Positions 39,710-49,824 of a DNA stretch of 64,000 bases are shown here, one piece after another (position 1 is the first letter of the stretch; every line of letters starts with the position of its first letter). The notes beneath the pieces are model-generated. The model was given only the letters and a program-made list of their open reading frames with translations, did not search any database and was not told where the DNA came from. A program made the position numbers and the translations under genes. Location: positions 1,178,001 to 1,242,000 of the forward strand of contig NZ_QEKO01000001.1 in the NCBI RefSeq assembly GCF_003096595.1, written 5' to 3'. This stretch comes from Pusillimonas noertemannii. Its GTDB lineage: Bacteria > Pseudomonadota > Gammaproteobacteria > Burkholderiales > Burkholderiaceae_B.

Positions 39710-40834
39710 ATGTCACTATTCAAGCGTTCCGTCGTATCCGAAATCATGAGCCATGCCGGCGTGGTGTTTTCCACTCTGCTGGTCGTATGGCTTAGCGTGC
39801 TGCTGGTGCGCCTGCTGGGCGAGGCCGCCAACGGCTCGATCGGCGGGGACGTCGTGCTGGGACTGGCCACTTTTTCAAGCATCACCGCCTTGCCGGTGAT
39901 TCTTTCCGTTTCCCTGTTCATCGCGGTGCTTACCACGGTAACCCGCAACTTTCGCGAATCCGAAATGGTCGTGTGGTTTGCCAGCGGCCTTTCGCTCAAG
40001 GACTGGATTCGGCCGGTGCTGCGTTGCACGGTGCCCATCGCGCTGCTGATCGCCTTTCTGACTCTCTTCGCTTCGCCCTGGGCCTACCGCCAGATCGAAG
40101 AGTACCGCCAGCGCTATGAACAGCGCTCCGACATATCCAAGGTAACCGTAGGGCAGTTCATCGAAACCCAGGACGGTGCGCGCGTCTTCTTTGCCGAAGA
40201 GCCCGCCACGCCCGGCGACGAGCTGGGGCGCGTGGTGGCGCGAGTCATCGATCCCGAGTGGCTCAGCGTGGTCACCGCCGAGAGCGCCCGCATCGAGACC
40301 CAAGAGAACGGCGACCGCTTCCTCGTCCTGAGCGAAGGGCACCGCTACGACCTGAAGGAAAAGACGTCCGAGTTTCGCCTGTTCGATTTCGACAAGTACG
40401 GCTTCCGCCTTGAAAGCCGCGCCGAGGTCACCTCGCCGCAGGCGATGCGCGAACTGGCCGAGCGCCAGATCAAGGCCAGGCCCACCGAGCAGCTGTTTCG
40501 CGACGGCAACAACACGGCCTGGTCGCAGGTCATGTGGCGGCTGGCCCTGCCCCTGGCCGCCCTGAATCTGGCCTTGCTGGCCATTCCGCTGGGGGCGGTG
40601 AACCCGCGCCTGGGACGCTCCGGAGACCTTCTAATGGCCGGCCTGATCGGCTTGCTGTACATGAACCTCATCAACCTCTCGCGGGGATGGATAGGCAGCG
40701 GCCAGCTTGATTTTGGGCTGGGCGTGTGGCTGGTTCACGGGGTGTTCGCCGGCCTGATGGTCTTCATGTTGTGGCGCAAGCTTCGCATCAAGGCGCCGCG
40801 CGAGGCGCGCAGGCGACCTGCCCGGACGGCATGA
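39710..40834 (+). CDS. lptF: LPS export permease LptF
   Basis: A 374-residue inner membrane permease of the LptB2FG ABC transporter that extracts lipopolysaccharide for transport to the outer membrane. It has membrane segments at both ends around a periplasmic beta-jellyroll domain (about residues 125-260). MSLFKRSVVSEIMSHAGVVF and the PLAALNLALLAIPLGAVNPRLGRSG segment are typical of LptF. Its partner lptG, commonly the next gene, is not here: a LysR-type gene follows after 129 bases. Confidence 0.93.
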   Translation: MSLFKRSVVSEIMSHAGVVFSTLLVVWLSVLLVRLLGEAANGSIGGDVVLGLATFSSITALPVILSVSLFIAVLTTVTRNFRESEMVVWFASGLSLKDWIRPVLRCTVPIALLIAFLTLFASPWAYRQIEEYRQRYEQRSDISKVTVGQFIETQDGARVFFAEEPATPGDELGRVVARVIDPEWLSVVTAESARIETQENGDRFLVLSEGHRYDLKEKTSEFRLFDFDKYGFRLESRAEVTSPQAMRELAERQIKARPTEQLFRDGNNTAWSQVMWRLALPLAALNLALLAIPLGAVNPRLGRSGDLLMAGLIGLLYMNLINLSRGWIGSGQLDFGLGVWLVHGVFAGLMVFMLWRKLRIKAPREARRRPARTA

Positions 40835-40907
40835 GCGCGGCCGCTTGCGCCGCGCTCACAGGGGCTGGTCCCGGCGTTCCCGCATATATGTATATATAAA
40901 AAAATAA

Positions 40908-40936
40908 TTTGGAATTGTTTCTATATTACTTATAAT
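40908..40936 (+). promoter_or_regulatory. Candidate promoter of the CysB-type gene
   Basis: TTTGGA at 40908-40913 and a perfect TATAAT at 40931-40936 are 17 bases apart in a very AT-rich stretch (about 40885-40936) that contrasts with the GC-rich surroundings. The start codon lies 27 bases downstream of the -10 box. Confidence 0.6.
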
Positions 40937-40963
40937 GGGTTGGTCCCAATCGGCCTAACCATT

Positions 40964-41926
40964 ATGAACCTGCAACAATTCCGTTTTGTGCGCGAAACCA
41001 TACGCCGCAATTTCAATCTTACCGAAGCGGCGCGGGCGTTGTTCACGTCGCAGCCCGGCGTCTCCAAGTCCATTATCGAATTCGAGGACGAACTGGGCGT
41101 CAAGATATTCGAACGCCACGGCAAGCGCATAAAGGGGCTGACCAAGCCGGGCGCCGTCGTGGCGCAGGTCATCGAGCGCATCATGCGCGAGGTGGACAAT
41201 CTCAAGAAGGTCAGCGACGAGTTCGCCCATCGGGACGAGGGCGGCGTGGTCATCGGCTGCACGCATGCCCAGGCACGCTATATATTGCCGCGCGTCATAC
41301 CCGCGTTTCGCGAGCGCTTTCCCAAGGTAAGGGTGTCGCTGGCCGAAGGCAATCCGCCCACGCTTGCGCAGATGGTGCTGCACGAGCAGGCAGATCTTGC
41401 CATTGCCACCGAATCTCTTTCCCGCACGCCCGGGCTGGCGACGCTGCCGGTTTATTCGTGGGAACACGTGATCGTGATACGGCCCGACCATCCTCTGGCC
41501 GAACTGACCTCCAGCGAAGCCAGAGAGCTGTCGCTCGCCAAGCTGGCCGAGTATCCCATCATTACCTACGACAGGCAGTTCTCGGGCCGCTGCACCATCG
41601 ACGAGGTCTTTGCTTCCAGCGGCATCACGCCCGACATCGTGCTCGAGGCCATCGACGCCGACATCATAAAAACCTATGTGGACGTGGGGCTGGGCGTGGG
41701 CATCATTGCCGGCATGGCTTTCGATCCGCGCCGCGACAAGGGCATGGTGGGCATTCCCGCGGGCCATCTGTTCGGCACCCATACCACGCGGGTCGCGATC
41801 AAGTCGGGGGTTTTCCTGCGCGACTACGTCTACGTGCTGCTTGAAATGCTCTCGCCTGAATTGAACCGCGACGTCGTGCAAGAGGCGCTCGATTCCGAGC
41901 CGCTGCGCCAGGTCGTCAACGGCTGA
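40964..41926 (+). CDS. cysB: CysB-type LysR transcriptional regulator
   Basis: A 320-residue LysR-family activator. The N-terminal helix-turn-helix (MNLQQFRFVRETIRRNFNLT, TSQPGVSKSIIEFEDELG) and the effector domain (GCTHAQARYILPRVIPAF, PLAELTSSEARELSLAKLAEYP, YDRQFSGRCTIDEVFASSG) are those of CysB/Cbl, which control sulfur assimilation in response to acetylserine, sulfate or thiosulfate. The ATG at 40964 starts the conserved MNLQQ. No cys operon lies next to it, so whether it is CysB or Cbl by function cannot be decided from position. Confidence 0.9.
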   Translation: MNLQQFRFVRETIRRNFNLTEAARALFTSQPGVSKSIIEFEDELGVKIFERHGKRIKGLTKPGAVVAQVIERIMREVDNLKKVSDEFAHRDEGGVVIGCTHAQARYILPRVIPAFRERFPKVRVSLAEGNPPTLAQMVLHEQADLAIATESLSRTPGLATLPVYSWEHVIVIRPDHPLAELTSSEARELSLAKLAEYPIITYDRQFSGRCTIDEVFASSGITPDIVLEAIDADIIKTYVDVGLGVGIIAGMAFDPRRDKGMVGIPAGHLFGTHTTRVAIKSGVFLRDYVYVLLEMLSPELNRDVVQEALDSEPLRQVVNG

Positions 41927-42084
41927 TTCCTCTCTGTTTGGCCGTTTCCCGTCGCGCTTGGCCTGGCGGCGCGGCATGAAGGGGAGCCGTCCTCCGCTTC
42001 CCCGTATGTAGTCTCTCCTTTATTCCATATCGTTCATCCCCCGGTCCGTCCTGCGTTCTGCCAGCTTGCCGTGTCTGGCTTACC

Positions 42085-42134
42085 GGACCTGGACCTGGAC
42101 CTGGACCTGGACCTGGACCTGGACCTGGACCTGG
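42085..42134. repeat. Tandem hexanucleotide repeat (GGACCT)8
   Basis: Eight perfect head-to-tail copies of GGACCT plus a trailing GG. It lies in non-coding DNA about 85 bases upstream of the Fur-type box and 160 bases upstream of the DUF2325 start. In minus-strand frames it would read Gly-Pro or Arg-Ser repeats, but no credible gene carries them. Confidence 0.97.
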
Positions 42135-42218
42135 TAGGCGCAGGGCAGGGGACCGAGAGCAGCCTTCGAGGAGAATGTAAGAGGGCGGTAGGAGGCCCCT
42201 GGGTAAACCCTGATTCAA

Positions 42219-42237
42219 AATAAGAATGATTCTTATT
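42219..42237. promoter_or_regulatory. Fur-type operator (perfect 9-1-9 palindrome)
   Basis: AATAAGAAT-G-ATTCTTATT is a perfect inverted repeat with a single central base, closely matching the 19-bp Fur box layout of betaproteobacteria and Pseudomonas. A second, weaker AT-rich site (around 42247-42264, GAATGATTATCG) follows. The palindrome overlaps the proposed -35 box, so iron-loaded Fur binding would block transcription of the DUF2325 gene. Confidence 0.75.
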
Positions 42238-42264
42238 GACTAATGAGATAGGAATGATTATCGT
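42236..42264 (+). promoter_or_regulatory. Candidate promoter of the DUF2325 gene
   Basis: TTGACT at 42236-42241 and TATCGT at 42259-42264 with a 17-base spacer, about 30 bases before the ATG at 42294. It overlaps the Fur-type palindrome at its upstream edge. Confidence 0.5.
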
Positions 42265-42293
42265 TACCACAACATCGACCAACGGAGATCTTC

Positions 42294-42659
42294 ATGACAG
42301 AACTCGTCAAGGCAGTAGTGGTGGGAGCAGATCGCTTGGGCAATATTCCCGAATTGCTCAAGGGGCACAACATTGCTATCAGGCACCACATCAGCGGGCG
42401 CGATCCTGCCCATCAGAAGAAAACCCTGCAGCTTCCCTCGGGCACCGATCTATTGATCCTGCTTACCGACTTCCTGGGTCACAATGTGATGAAGACTTTC
42501 CGCGCCGCGGCCCAGCGCTCGGGGGTAAAGGTGCTGGTATGCAGGCGCTCGGTGTGCTGCATGAAGCGGGCGCTGACCCAGGGCGGCTATTGCGAGGCGT
42601 GTCCGGCCGAAGTGGAAGGCCGTTCAAGCAATAAAAAAGCCTTAAGATTTGCGGCCTGA
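42294..42659 (+). CDS. DUF2325 protein, probably iron-regulated
   Basis: A 121-residue protein of the DUF2325 family, function unknown. The N-terminal VKAVVVGADRLGNIPELLKG and the central LPSGTDLLILLTDFLGHNVM are family-like, resembling a small receiver- or Rossmann-like alpha/beta fold. The C-terminal part holds five cysteines (C83, C88, C89, C100, C103, in CRRSVCC and YCEAC), which could bind a metal or Fe-S cluster; that is inference. A GGAG site precedes the ATG. A Fur-type palindrome over the promoter suggests expression under iron limitation. A terminator follows within 60 bases, so it is a single-gene unit. Confidence 0.8.
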   Translation: MTELVKAVVVGADRLGNIPELLKGHNIAIRHHISGRDPAHQKKTLQLPSGTDLLILLTDFLGHNVMKTFRAAAQRSGVKVLVCRRSVCCMKRALTQGGYCEACPAEVEGRSSNKKALRFAA

Positions 42660-42714
42660 GGGGCAGCGAGGAATGCTTGGGTGAGCGGCCGAAAAGGCCG
42701 AAGAGACTTCGAGA

Positions 42715-42737
42715 GGGTGGCTTGGGCCACCCTTTTT
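42715..42737 (+). terminator. Rho-independent terminator after the DUF2325 gene
   Basis: GGGTGGC (42715-42721) pairs with GCCACCC (42726-42732) around a TTGG loop, followed by TTTTTA. It reaches the stop codon of the convergent NlpC/P60 gene (42736-42738). A second small hairpin (GCGGCC-GAAAA-GGCCG) lies just before it. Confidence 0.85.
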
Positions 42738-43389
42738 ATTTGCTGGCGGTGTTCGTTGCCACCAGGCGGCGTGCGCCGTTGTAGCGCTTTTTCCAGTAGG
42801 CAATGTTCATGTCTTCGATGCGTACCACCGCGCCGGTGCGGGGGGCGTGCACGAACTTGTGGTCGCCCAGGTAGATGCCTACATGCGAGAAGCGAGAGCC
42901 CCGGGTGTTGAAGAACACCAGGTCGCCCCGCTTGAGTTCGGAACGCTTGACCGAAATGCCCTGGCGGGCGATGTCGGCCGATCGGCGCGGAAGCTTCAGG
43001 CCCAGGGATTTTTCCGCCGCATAGCTGACCAGGCCGCTGCAGTCGAAACCAGTGTTGGGGGATTCGCCGCCGTACTTGTACTTGACGCCCAGGAACCCCA
43101 GCGCGGTGCCGACCAGTGTTGGGGTACGGGGTTCTGAATAGGCGCCGCCGGCCAGGGCGCGATTGAAGTCTCGGCTTGCCAGGTAGGCACCCAGCGGGTC
43201 GGACTTGGTCTTGGAAAGATAGCTGTCGCGGATGAAGAGATGGGCGCTGTTTTCGGCTTGCTGCTGCGCATTCTGGTTGGCGGCGCATCCGGTCAGGGCA
43301 AGGGCGGAGGCCAACAGCAGGATCTTTCCGGCACGCCATAGACTTCGAGGGATGAGCGTCGGAATCGATGGAGTGTAATGTGGCGGCAT
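42736..43389 (-). CDS. NlpC/P60-family lipoprotein peptidase
   Basis: A 217-residue cell-wall hydrolase. The lipobox LTGC (C35 after the hydrophobic LLLASALALTG) makes it a lipoprotein. The C-terminal NlpC/P60 domain has the catalytic Cys in NTGFDCSGLVSYAA and the histidine in SRFSHVGIYLG, with a third polar site near HKFVHAP. It resembles Spr/MepS and YafL-type endopeptidases that cut mDAP-containing cross-links. The start at 43389 gives MPPHYTPSIPTLIP before the signal; the frame extends 78 bases further upstream without homology. Confidence 0.88.
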   Translation of the reverse strand: MPPHYTPSIPTLIPRSLWRAGKILLLASALALTGCAANQNAQQQAENSAHLFIRDSYLSKTKSDPLGAYLASRDFNRALAGGAYSEPRTPTLVGTALGFLGVKYKYGGESPNTGFDCSGLVSYAAEKSLGLKLPRRSADIARQGISVKRSELKRGDLVFFNTRGSRFSHVGIYLGDHKFVHAPRTGAVVRIEDMNIAYWKKRYNGARRLVATNTASK

Positions 43390-43661
43390 GGGCGTTTGGG
43401 CTATTCGGCTGAAAAAAATACGTACACGTCTGGCGCGGCTAAAAGCCGGCCTTGCCTGCTGTGGCACGCAGTGGGCAAAAGAACGGGGAACGCGCAGAAA
43501 TCAAGCGCCTGGAAAAAACTGCCCCGAGTTTAACCAAATCCACTCAAGGGGTAAAGCAAGGTTACAAAAATCGCGCCCGCTTTCAGGGCGGGCGGCCAGG
43601 GCAAGTATGGCATCATGTCGAGCGCAAGTATGTCGTATGCATTCACCCATGAGGAGACTCC

Positions 43662-44069
43662 ATGAACACCAAGAAAACGCTCGCACGTGCTGATGTACAG
43701 GCCATTCTCGACGCCGCCGAGCGGCATGCGCGGGACAACTCCTGGGCCGTCACCATTGCCGTCGTCGACGACGGCGGCCATGCCCTTGGGCTAATCCGCC
43801 TAGATGGTGCGGCGCCCATGTCGGCCAAGATCGCCCAGGCCAAGGCCCACACGGCCGCGGTCAGCAGGCGCGAAACCAAGGCGTTCGAAGACATGATCAA
43901 TCAAGGGCGCAACGCTTTCCTGTCGGCGCCGGGCATTGAAGGGCTGATGGAGGGCGGCGTACCCGTCATCGCCGACGGCCAGGTGGTGGGCGCAGTGGGC
44001 GTATCGGGTGTCAAGTCCCCGGACGACGCCGCCATTGCGCGTGCCGGAGCCGCCGCCGTCGCATCATGA
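43662..44069 (+). CDS. GlcG/HbpS-type heme-binding family protein
   Basis: A 135-residue protein of the GlcG/HbpS (DUF336) family. It shows the usual WAVTIAVVDDGGHALGLIRLDGA, SAKIAQAKAHTAAVSRRETK and GVPVIADGQVVGAVGVSG segments, and ends in the family's Ala-rich helix. HbpS binds heme outside Streptomyces cells; GlcG lies in the glycolate operon of E. coli; function here is open. No signal peptide is seen. It overlaps the next gene by ATGA. Confidence 0.82.
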   Translation: MNTKKTLARADVQAILDAAERHARDNSWAVTIAVVDDGGHALGLIRLDGAAPMSAKIAQAKAHTAAVSRRETKAFEDMINQGRNAFLSAPGIEGLMEGGVPVIADGQVVGAVGVSGVKSPDDAAIARAGAAAVAS

Positions 44070-45418
44070 GCGGCCCGGCCCGGCCCGAGCCGGCCCAGGC
44101 CGACGAGCCCGGTGATTCAGAAGGCCGTGCCGGGCTGTTCCGCAGCGCCCTGAAACCGGGCGTACGCCGGCGCGAAGTCTGGGCATGGGCCATGTACGAC
44201 TTCGCCAACTCGGGCTATACGACGGTCGTCATCACGACTGTCTTCAGCACCTACTTCGTCAGCGTGGTGGCGGCCGGCAGGTCATGGGCGACCCTGGCCT
44301 TCACATTGGCCCTGTCCCTCTCTTATCTGGCCATCATGCTCAGCATGCCGGCCCTGGGTGCGCGCGCGGATGCGCGCGCCGGCAAGCGGCGGCTGCTGTT
44401 CACCAGCACGGTGGGCTGCGTGGCCGCGACGGCGCTGCTGGCGCTGGTCGGGCCCAACGACATCGCGCTGGCCCTGGTGCTGCTGGCCCTGTCCAATTAC
44501 TGCTACTGCGTGGGCGAATCCGTGGTGGCTGCCTTCCTGCCTGAAATGGCCCGCCCCAATGCGCTGGGACGCGTATCGGGCTGGGGCTGGGGCTTTGGTT
44601 ATTTTGGCGGCATGCTCACCCTGGGGCTGTCTCTCGCGCTGGTGGGCTGGGCTTCGAGCCGGGGCGCGGAAGCCCATCAGTACGTGCCTTATGTCATGCT
44701 GCTGACAGCGTTCGTGTTTTCGATATCGGCGATACCTTCCTTCGTGTTTCTGCGTGAACGCAGCGCCCCCAGCAACCGGCCGGCGCTTGGATGGCTGAAG
44801 CGGCTGGCGACGGCGTGGCACGAAACCGGCGAGCACTTCCGCGATTTTCGCCTGCTGCTGATATGCGGGGCCTTCTATCATGCGGGCATCTCCGTGGTGG
44901 TGACGCTTGCCGCCGTGTACGCCAACCAGGCCATGGGCTTCACCATGGCCCAGACCATGGTGCTGGTCTTTACGGTAAACATTGCCGCCGCCGCCGGAGC
45001 GCTGAGCTTCGGGCATTTCCAGGACAAAGTGGGGCACAAGCGGGCCTTGACAATCACCTTGTGGGGCTGGATCGTCATGGTGCTGGTGGCCTATTCGGCC
45101 GTGCAGGTCTGGGTGTTCTGGATCGCCGCGACACTGGCCGGCCTTTGCATGGGCACCAGCCAAAGCGCCGGCCGCGCCATGGTGGGCGGCCTGGCTCCCA
45201 GCCGCAGGCTGGCCGAGTTCTATTCCCTCTGGACTTTCGCCACCCAGCTGGCCGCCGTGGTGGGGCCGCTGTGCTATGGCCTTGTCACGTGGCTTACCGA
45301 CGGCAACCACCGGCTTGCCCTGCTTATTACCGGCTTGTTCTTTGTAGCGGGCCTTGTGGTGCTTACCCGCCTTGATTTTGCGCGCGGTGCCCGTGTGCGC
45401 GATACTGTGCTGATGTAA
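44066..45418 (+). CDS. MFS transporter of the UMF1 (Atg22-like) family
   Basis: A 450-residue transporter with about 12 membrane segments. WAWAMYDFANSGYTTVVITTVF after a hydrophilic N-terminus is the hallmark of the UMF1 family, related to yeast vacuolar amino acid effluxer Atg22. Other family points are ALSNYCYCVGESVVAAFLPE and SQSAGRAMVGGLAPSRRLAEFYSLW. The substrate is unknown. Its start overlaps the GlcG/HbpS-like gene by 4 bases, so the two are translationally coupled and may act together. Confidence 0.88.
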   Translation: MSGPARPEPAQADEPGDSEGRAGLFRSALKPGVRRREVWAWAMYDFANSGYTTVVITTVFSTYFVSVVAAGRSWATLAFTLALSLSYLAIMLSMPALGARADARAGKRRLLFTSTVGCVAATALLALVGPNDIALALVLLALSNYCYCVGESVVAAFLPEMARPNALGRVSGWGWGFGYFGGMLTLGLSLALVGWASSRGAEAHQYVPYVMLLTAFVFSISAIPSFVFLRERSAPSNRPALGWLKRLATAWHETGEHFRDFRLLLICGAFYHAGISVVVTLAAVYANQAMGFTMAQTMVLVFTVNIAAAAGALSFGHFQDKVGHKRALTITLWGWIVMVLVAYSAVQVWVFWIAATLAGLCMGTSQSAGRAMVGGLAPSRRLAEFYSLWTFATQLAAVVGPLCYGLVTWLTDGNHRLALLITGLFFVAGLVVLTRLDFARGARVRDTVLM

Positions 45419-45484
45419 GCGTCCAGTCAGAGTAGGCGGTTATTAAGTATATGGGGACAACAACCAATACAGGAGTCAAGAATC

Positions 45485-47464
<1,980 letters not shown>

Positions 47465-47477
47465 TGCGCGGATAGGG

Positions 47478-47510
47478 CTCCAGGCCGGGCCGCATGGCCC
47501 CCGCCTGGAG
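47478..47510 (+). terminator. Nested hairpin after acs, probable terminator
   Basis: CTCCAGGC (47478-47485) pairs with GCCTGGAG (47503-47510), and an inner GGGCC-GCAT-GGCCC extends the stem. The downstream TTCGATCTTAT is only weakly T-rich, so it may act with Rho or as an mRNA 3'-stabilising structure. Confidence 0.5.
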
Positions 47511-47566
47511 TTCGATCTTATCGGCTCGCTGGGGCGACGCGCCGCCCGGCGCGAAAAACCGGGTCT

Positions 47567-47944
47567 TCAGCCCGAGAGGGCCTGTCTTGCGGCGGGACGG
47601 TGAGACAGGACGTTCAGCAGTTTTCCTGTAGGGTCGGTCAGGTAGAAGCGCCGCACCCCCCAGGGCTCGTCGGTCAGCTCGTATACGATCTCAAGACCCA
47701 GGCGCTTGGCGCGCTGATACACATCGTCGACATCATCGACCTCGATGGAAAGGTCCGGCACGGGCGTGCCGGAACCGCCTTCGGCGGCGATGCCGATCTG
47801 TGTCAGGGCCTGTTCACCCGAGGCCAGGGTGACGAGCCAGCCATGGTCCATGACAGGATGCAGGTCGAACAGCGTTTCGTAGAAACGCCGTACTTCGGCT
47901 ATCGACGATGTGCCGATGTTGGATACGATGCGCCGTACCGCCAT
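47567..47944 (-). CDS. VOC family (glyoxalase/bleomycin-resistance fold) protein
   Basis: A 125-residue vicinal-oxygen-chelate protein with two beta-alpha-beta-beta-beta units: IGTSSIAEVRRFYETLFDLHPVMDHG at the start and IEVDDVDDVYQRAKRLGLEIVYEL then WGVRRFYLTDPTGKLLNVLSH at the end. The latter resembles the metal-binding half of glyoxalase-like proteins. Substrate unknown. A strong AGGAGG site precedes the ATG at 47944. It follows ETF-QO's position on the same strand but transcribes from the ETF-QO stop side, 25 bases after that gene. Confidence 0.78.
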   Translation of the reverse strand: MAVRRIVSNIGTSSIAEVRRFYETLFDLHPVMDHGWLVTLASGEQALTQIGIAAEGGSGTPVPDLSIEVDDVDDVYQRAKRLGLEIVYELTDEPWGVRRFYLTDPTGKLLNVLSHRPAARQALSG

Positions 47945-47969
47945 GGCGGCCTCCTGTGCGACCGTGGCC

Positions 47970-49616
47970 TTACATTCCGCTATAGACGGGGCCTTCGCCA
48001 CCCTGCGGCGCCACCCACACGATGTTCTGGGTGGGATCCTTGATGTCGCAGGTCTTGCAGTGCACGCAGTTCTGCGCGTTGATCTGCAGGCGGTCATCGC
48101 CGCCGTCGTCCTTGACGAATTCATAGACGCCCGCGGGGCAGTAGCGCGCTTCGGGACCGCCATACTTGGCCAGGTTCACGGCCACCGGCACCGAGGCGTC
48201 TTTGAGCGTCAGGTGGACGGGCTCGTTCTCGTCGTGGTTGGTGTTGGAAATGAATACCGAGCTAAGGCGATCGAAGGTCAGCTTGCCGTCGGGCTTGGGG
48301 TATTCGATGCGCGCGCATTCAGAGGCCGGCTGCAGACAGGCGTGGTCGGGCTTGCTGTGGCGGATGGTCCAGGGCATCTTGCCCTTGAACAGCCACTGCT
48401 CGATGCCGGTCATCAGGGTGCCTATCGTGCGGCCCTTCTTGAACCATTGCTTGAAGTTGCGCGATTTGTTCAGCTCGGCATGCAGCCACGATTTCTCGAA
48501 GGCCTGGGGGAAGGCGGTGAGTTCATCATGGCTGCGCTCGGCGGTTAGGGCCTCGAAGGCTGCCTCGGCGGCCAGCGAACCGCTCTTGATGGCCGCGTGG
48601 CTGCCCTTGATGCGCGAGGCATTGAGGAAGCCGGCTTCGCAGCCGATCATGGCGCCGCCCGGGAACACCAGCTTGGGCAGCGAAAGAAGGCCTCCGGCCG
48701 TGAGCGAGCGCGCGCCATAGGCGATGCGCTTGCCGCCCTCGAAGGTGGAGCGGATGGCCGGGTGGGTTTTGTAGCGCTGGAATTCTTCGAACGGCGACAG
48801 CCAGGGGTTGGCATAGTCGAGGCCGACTACAAGGCCCACCACCACCAGGTTGTCGGCCAGGTGGTACAGGAAGGAACCGCCATAGGTGTCGGAATCGAGC
48901 GGCCAGCCCGAAGTATGCAGCACCAGGCCGGGTTGCGACTGGGCCGGGTCGACCTCCCACATTTCTTTGATGCCTATGGCATAGCTTTGCGGGTCGCGGC
49001 CTTCGTCGAGCTTGTAGCGCGAGATCAGCTGGCGTCCGAGTTGGCCGCGCGAGCCTTCGGCAAAAAGCGTGTAGCGGGCGTGCAGCTCCATGCCGGGCTG
49101 GTAATTGGGCGTGTGCGAACCGTCGCGGGCCACGCCCATGTCGCCGGTGGCCACGCCCTTGACGGCGCCGCTGTCGGTGTACAGGACCTCGGCGGCGGCA
49201 AAGCCGGGAAAGATTTCGACGCCCAGGGCTTCGGCCTGTTCGCCCAGCCAGCGCGTGACATCGCCCAGGCGCACCACGTAGTTGCCGTGGTTCTGGAAGC
49301 ATTCGGGCAGCAGCCAGTTGGGCGTCTGGCGCGCGCCCTTGTCGGTCAGGAACAGGAACTTGTCTTCAGTAACGGGCACGTTCAGCGGCGCGCCTTTTTC
49401 CTTCCAGTCGGGAATGAGCTCGGTAAGGGCCCGGGGGTCCATGACCGCGCCCGACAGGATGTGGGCGCCGACTTCGGCCCCTTTTTCGAGCACACAGACG
49501 CTGATCTCGCTTTGCCGCTGGGCGGCCAGCTGCTTGAGGCGGATGGCGCTTGCCAGCCCCGCGGGCCCGGCTCCGACGATGACGACGTCGTATTCCATTG
49601 ATTCGCGCTCGGCCAT
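47970..49616 (-). CDS. Electron transfer flavoprotein-ubiquinone oxidoreductase
   Basis: A 548-residue membrane-associated enzyme passing electrons from ETF (fatty-acid and amino-acid oxidation) to the ubiquinone pool. The FAD motif VVIVGAGPAGLASAIRLKQL is at the N-terminus; the [4Fe-4S] cysteines are in ARYCPAGVYEF and NAQNCVHCKTCDIKDPTQN near the C-terminus. The start at 49616 gives MAERESMEYDVV with GGGAG upstream. It is divergent from the thioesterase gene across 208 bases. Confidence 0.95.
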   Translation of the reverse strand: MAERESMEYDVVIVGAGPAGLASAIRLKQLAAQRQSEISVCVLEKGAEVGAHILSGAVMDPRALTELIPDWKEKGAPLNVPVTEDKFLFLTDKGARQTPNWLLPECFQNHGNYVVRLGDVTRWLGEQAEALGVEIFPGFAAAEVLYTDSGAVKGVATGDMGVARDGSHTPNYQPGMELHARYTLFAEGSRGQLGRQLISRYKLDEGRDPQSYAIGIKEMWEVDPAQSQPGLVLHTSGWPLDSDTYGGSFLYHLADNLVVVGLVVGLDYANPWLSPFEEFQRYKTHPAIRSTFEGGKRIAYGARSLTAGGLLSLPKLVFPGGAMIGCEAGFLNASRIKGSHAAIKSGSLAAEAAFEALTAERSHDELTAFPQAFEKSWLHAELNKSRNFKQWFKKGRTIGTLMTGIEQWLFKGKMPWTIRHSKPDHACLQPASECARIEYPKPDGKLTFDRLSSVFISNTNHDENEPVHLTLKDASVPVAVNLAKYGGPEARYCPAGVYEFVKDDGGDDRLQINAQNCVHCKTCDIKDPTQNIVWVAPQGGEGPVYSGM

Positions 49617-49824
49617 GAGTATGGATCTCCCGTATCGATGTATTGTCTGCGGCGGCAACGTCCGGCGCGCCTCGTGCCGCGGTTTTTATGATTGTATAGA
49701 AATGGTTCAAGCCGATTGTATTGCAGACCGGGCGCGCGTTGGGCCGGCGGGCGCCGGCTTTGAAGCGGCATGCTTGCCGTTATACTTAACTTTCTTATAT
49801 TTTTGCCGCCTGACCGACGCCGCC

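Larger units (their letters stand above)
41927..42293. other. Intergenic region between cysB and the DUF2325 gene
   Basis: A 367-base gap without a recognisable gene. It contains a perfect hexanucleotide repeat (42085-42134), a perfect Fur-type palindrome (42219-42237) and a promoter-like pair for the downstream gene (42236-42264). The first 150 bases show nothing I can name. Confidence 0.7.

Noticed and set aside
42034-42282. A minus-strand frame with Arg-Ser repeats, and another with Gly-Pro repeats (41916-42218).
   Set aside because: The repeats come from the non-coding GGACCT microsatellite; the remaining residues have no homology and no ribosome-binding site is seen.
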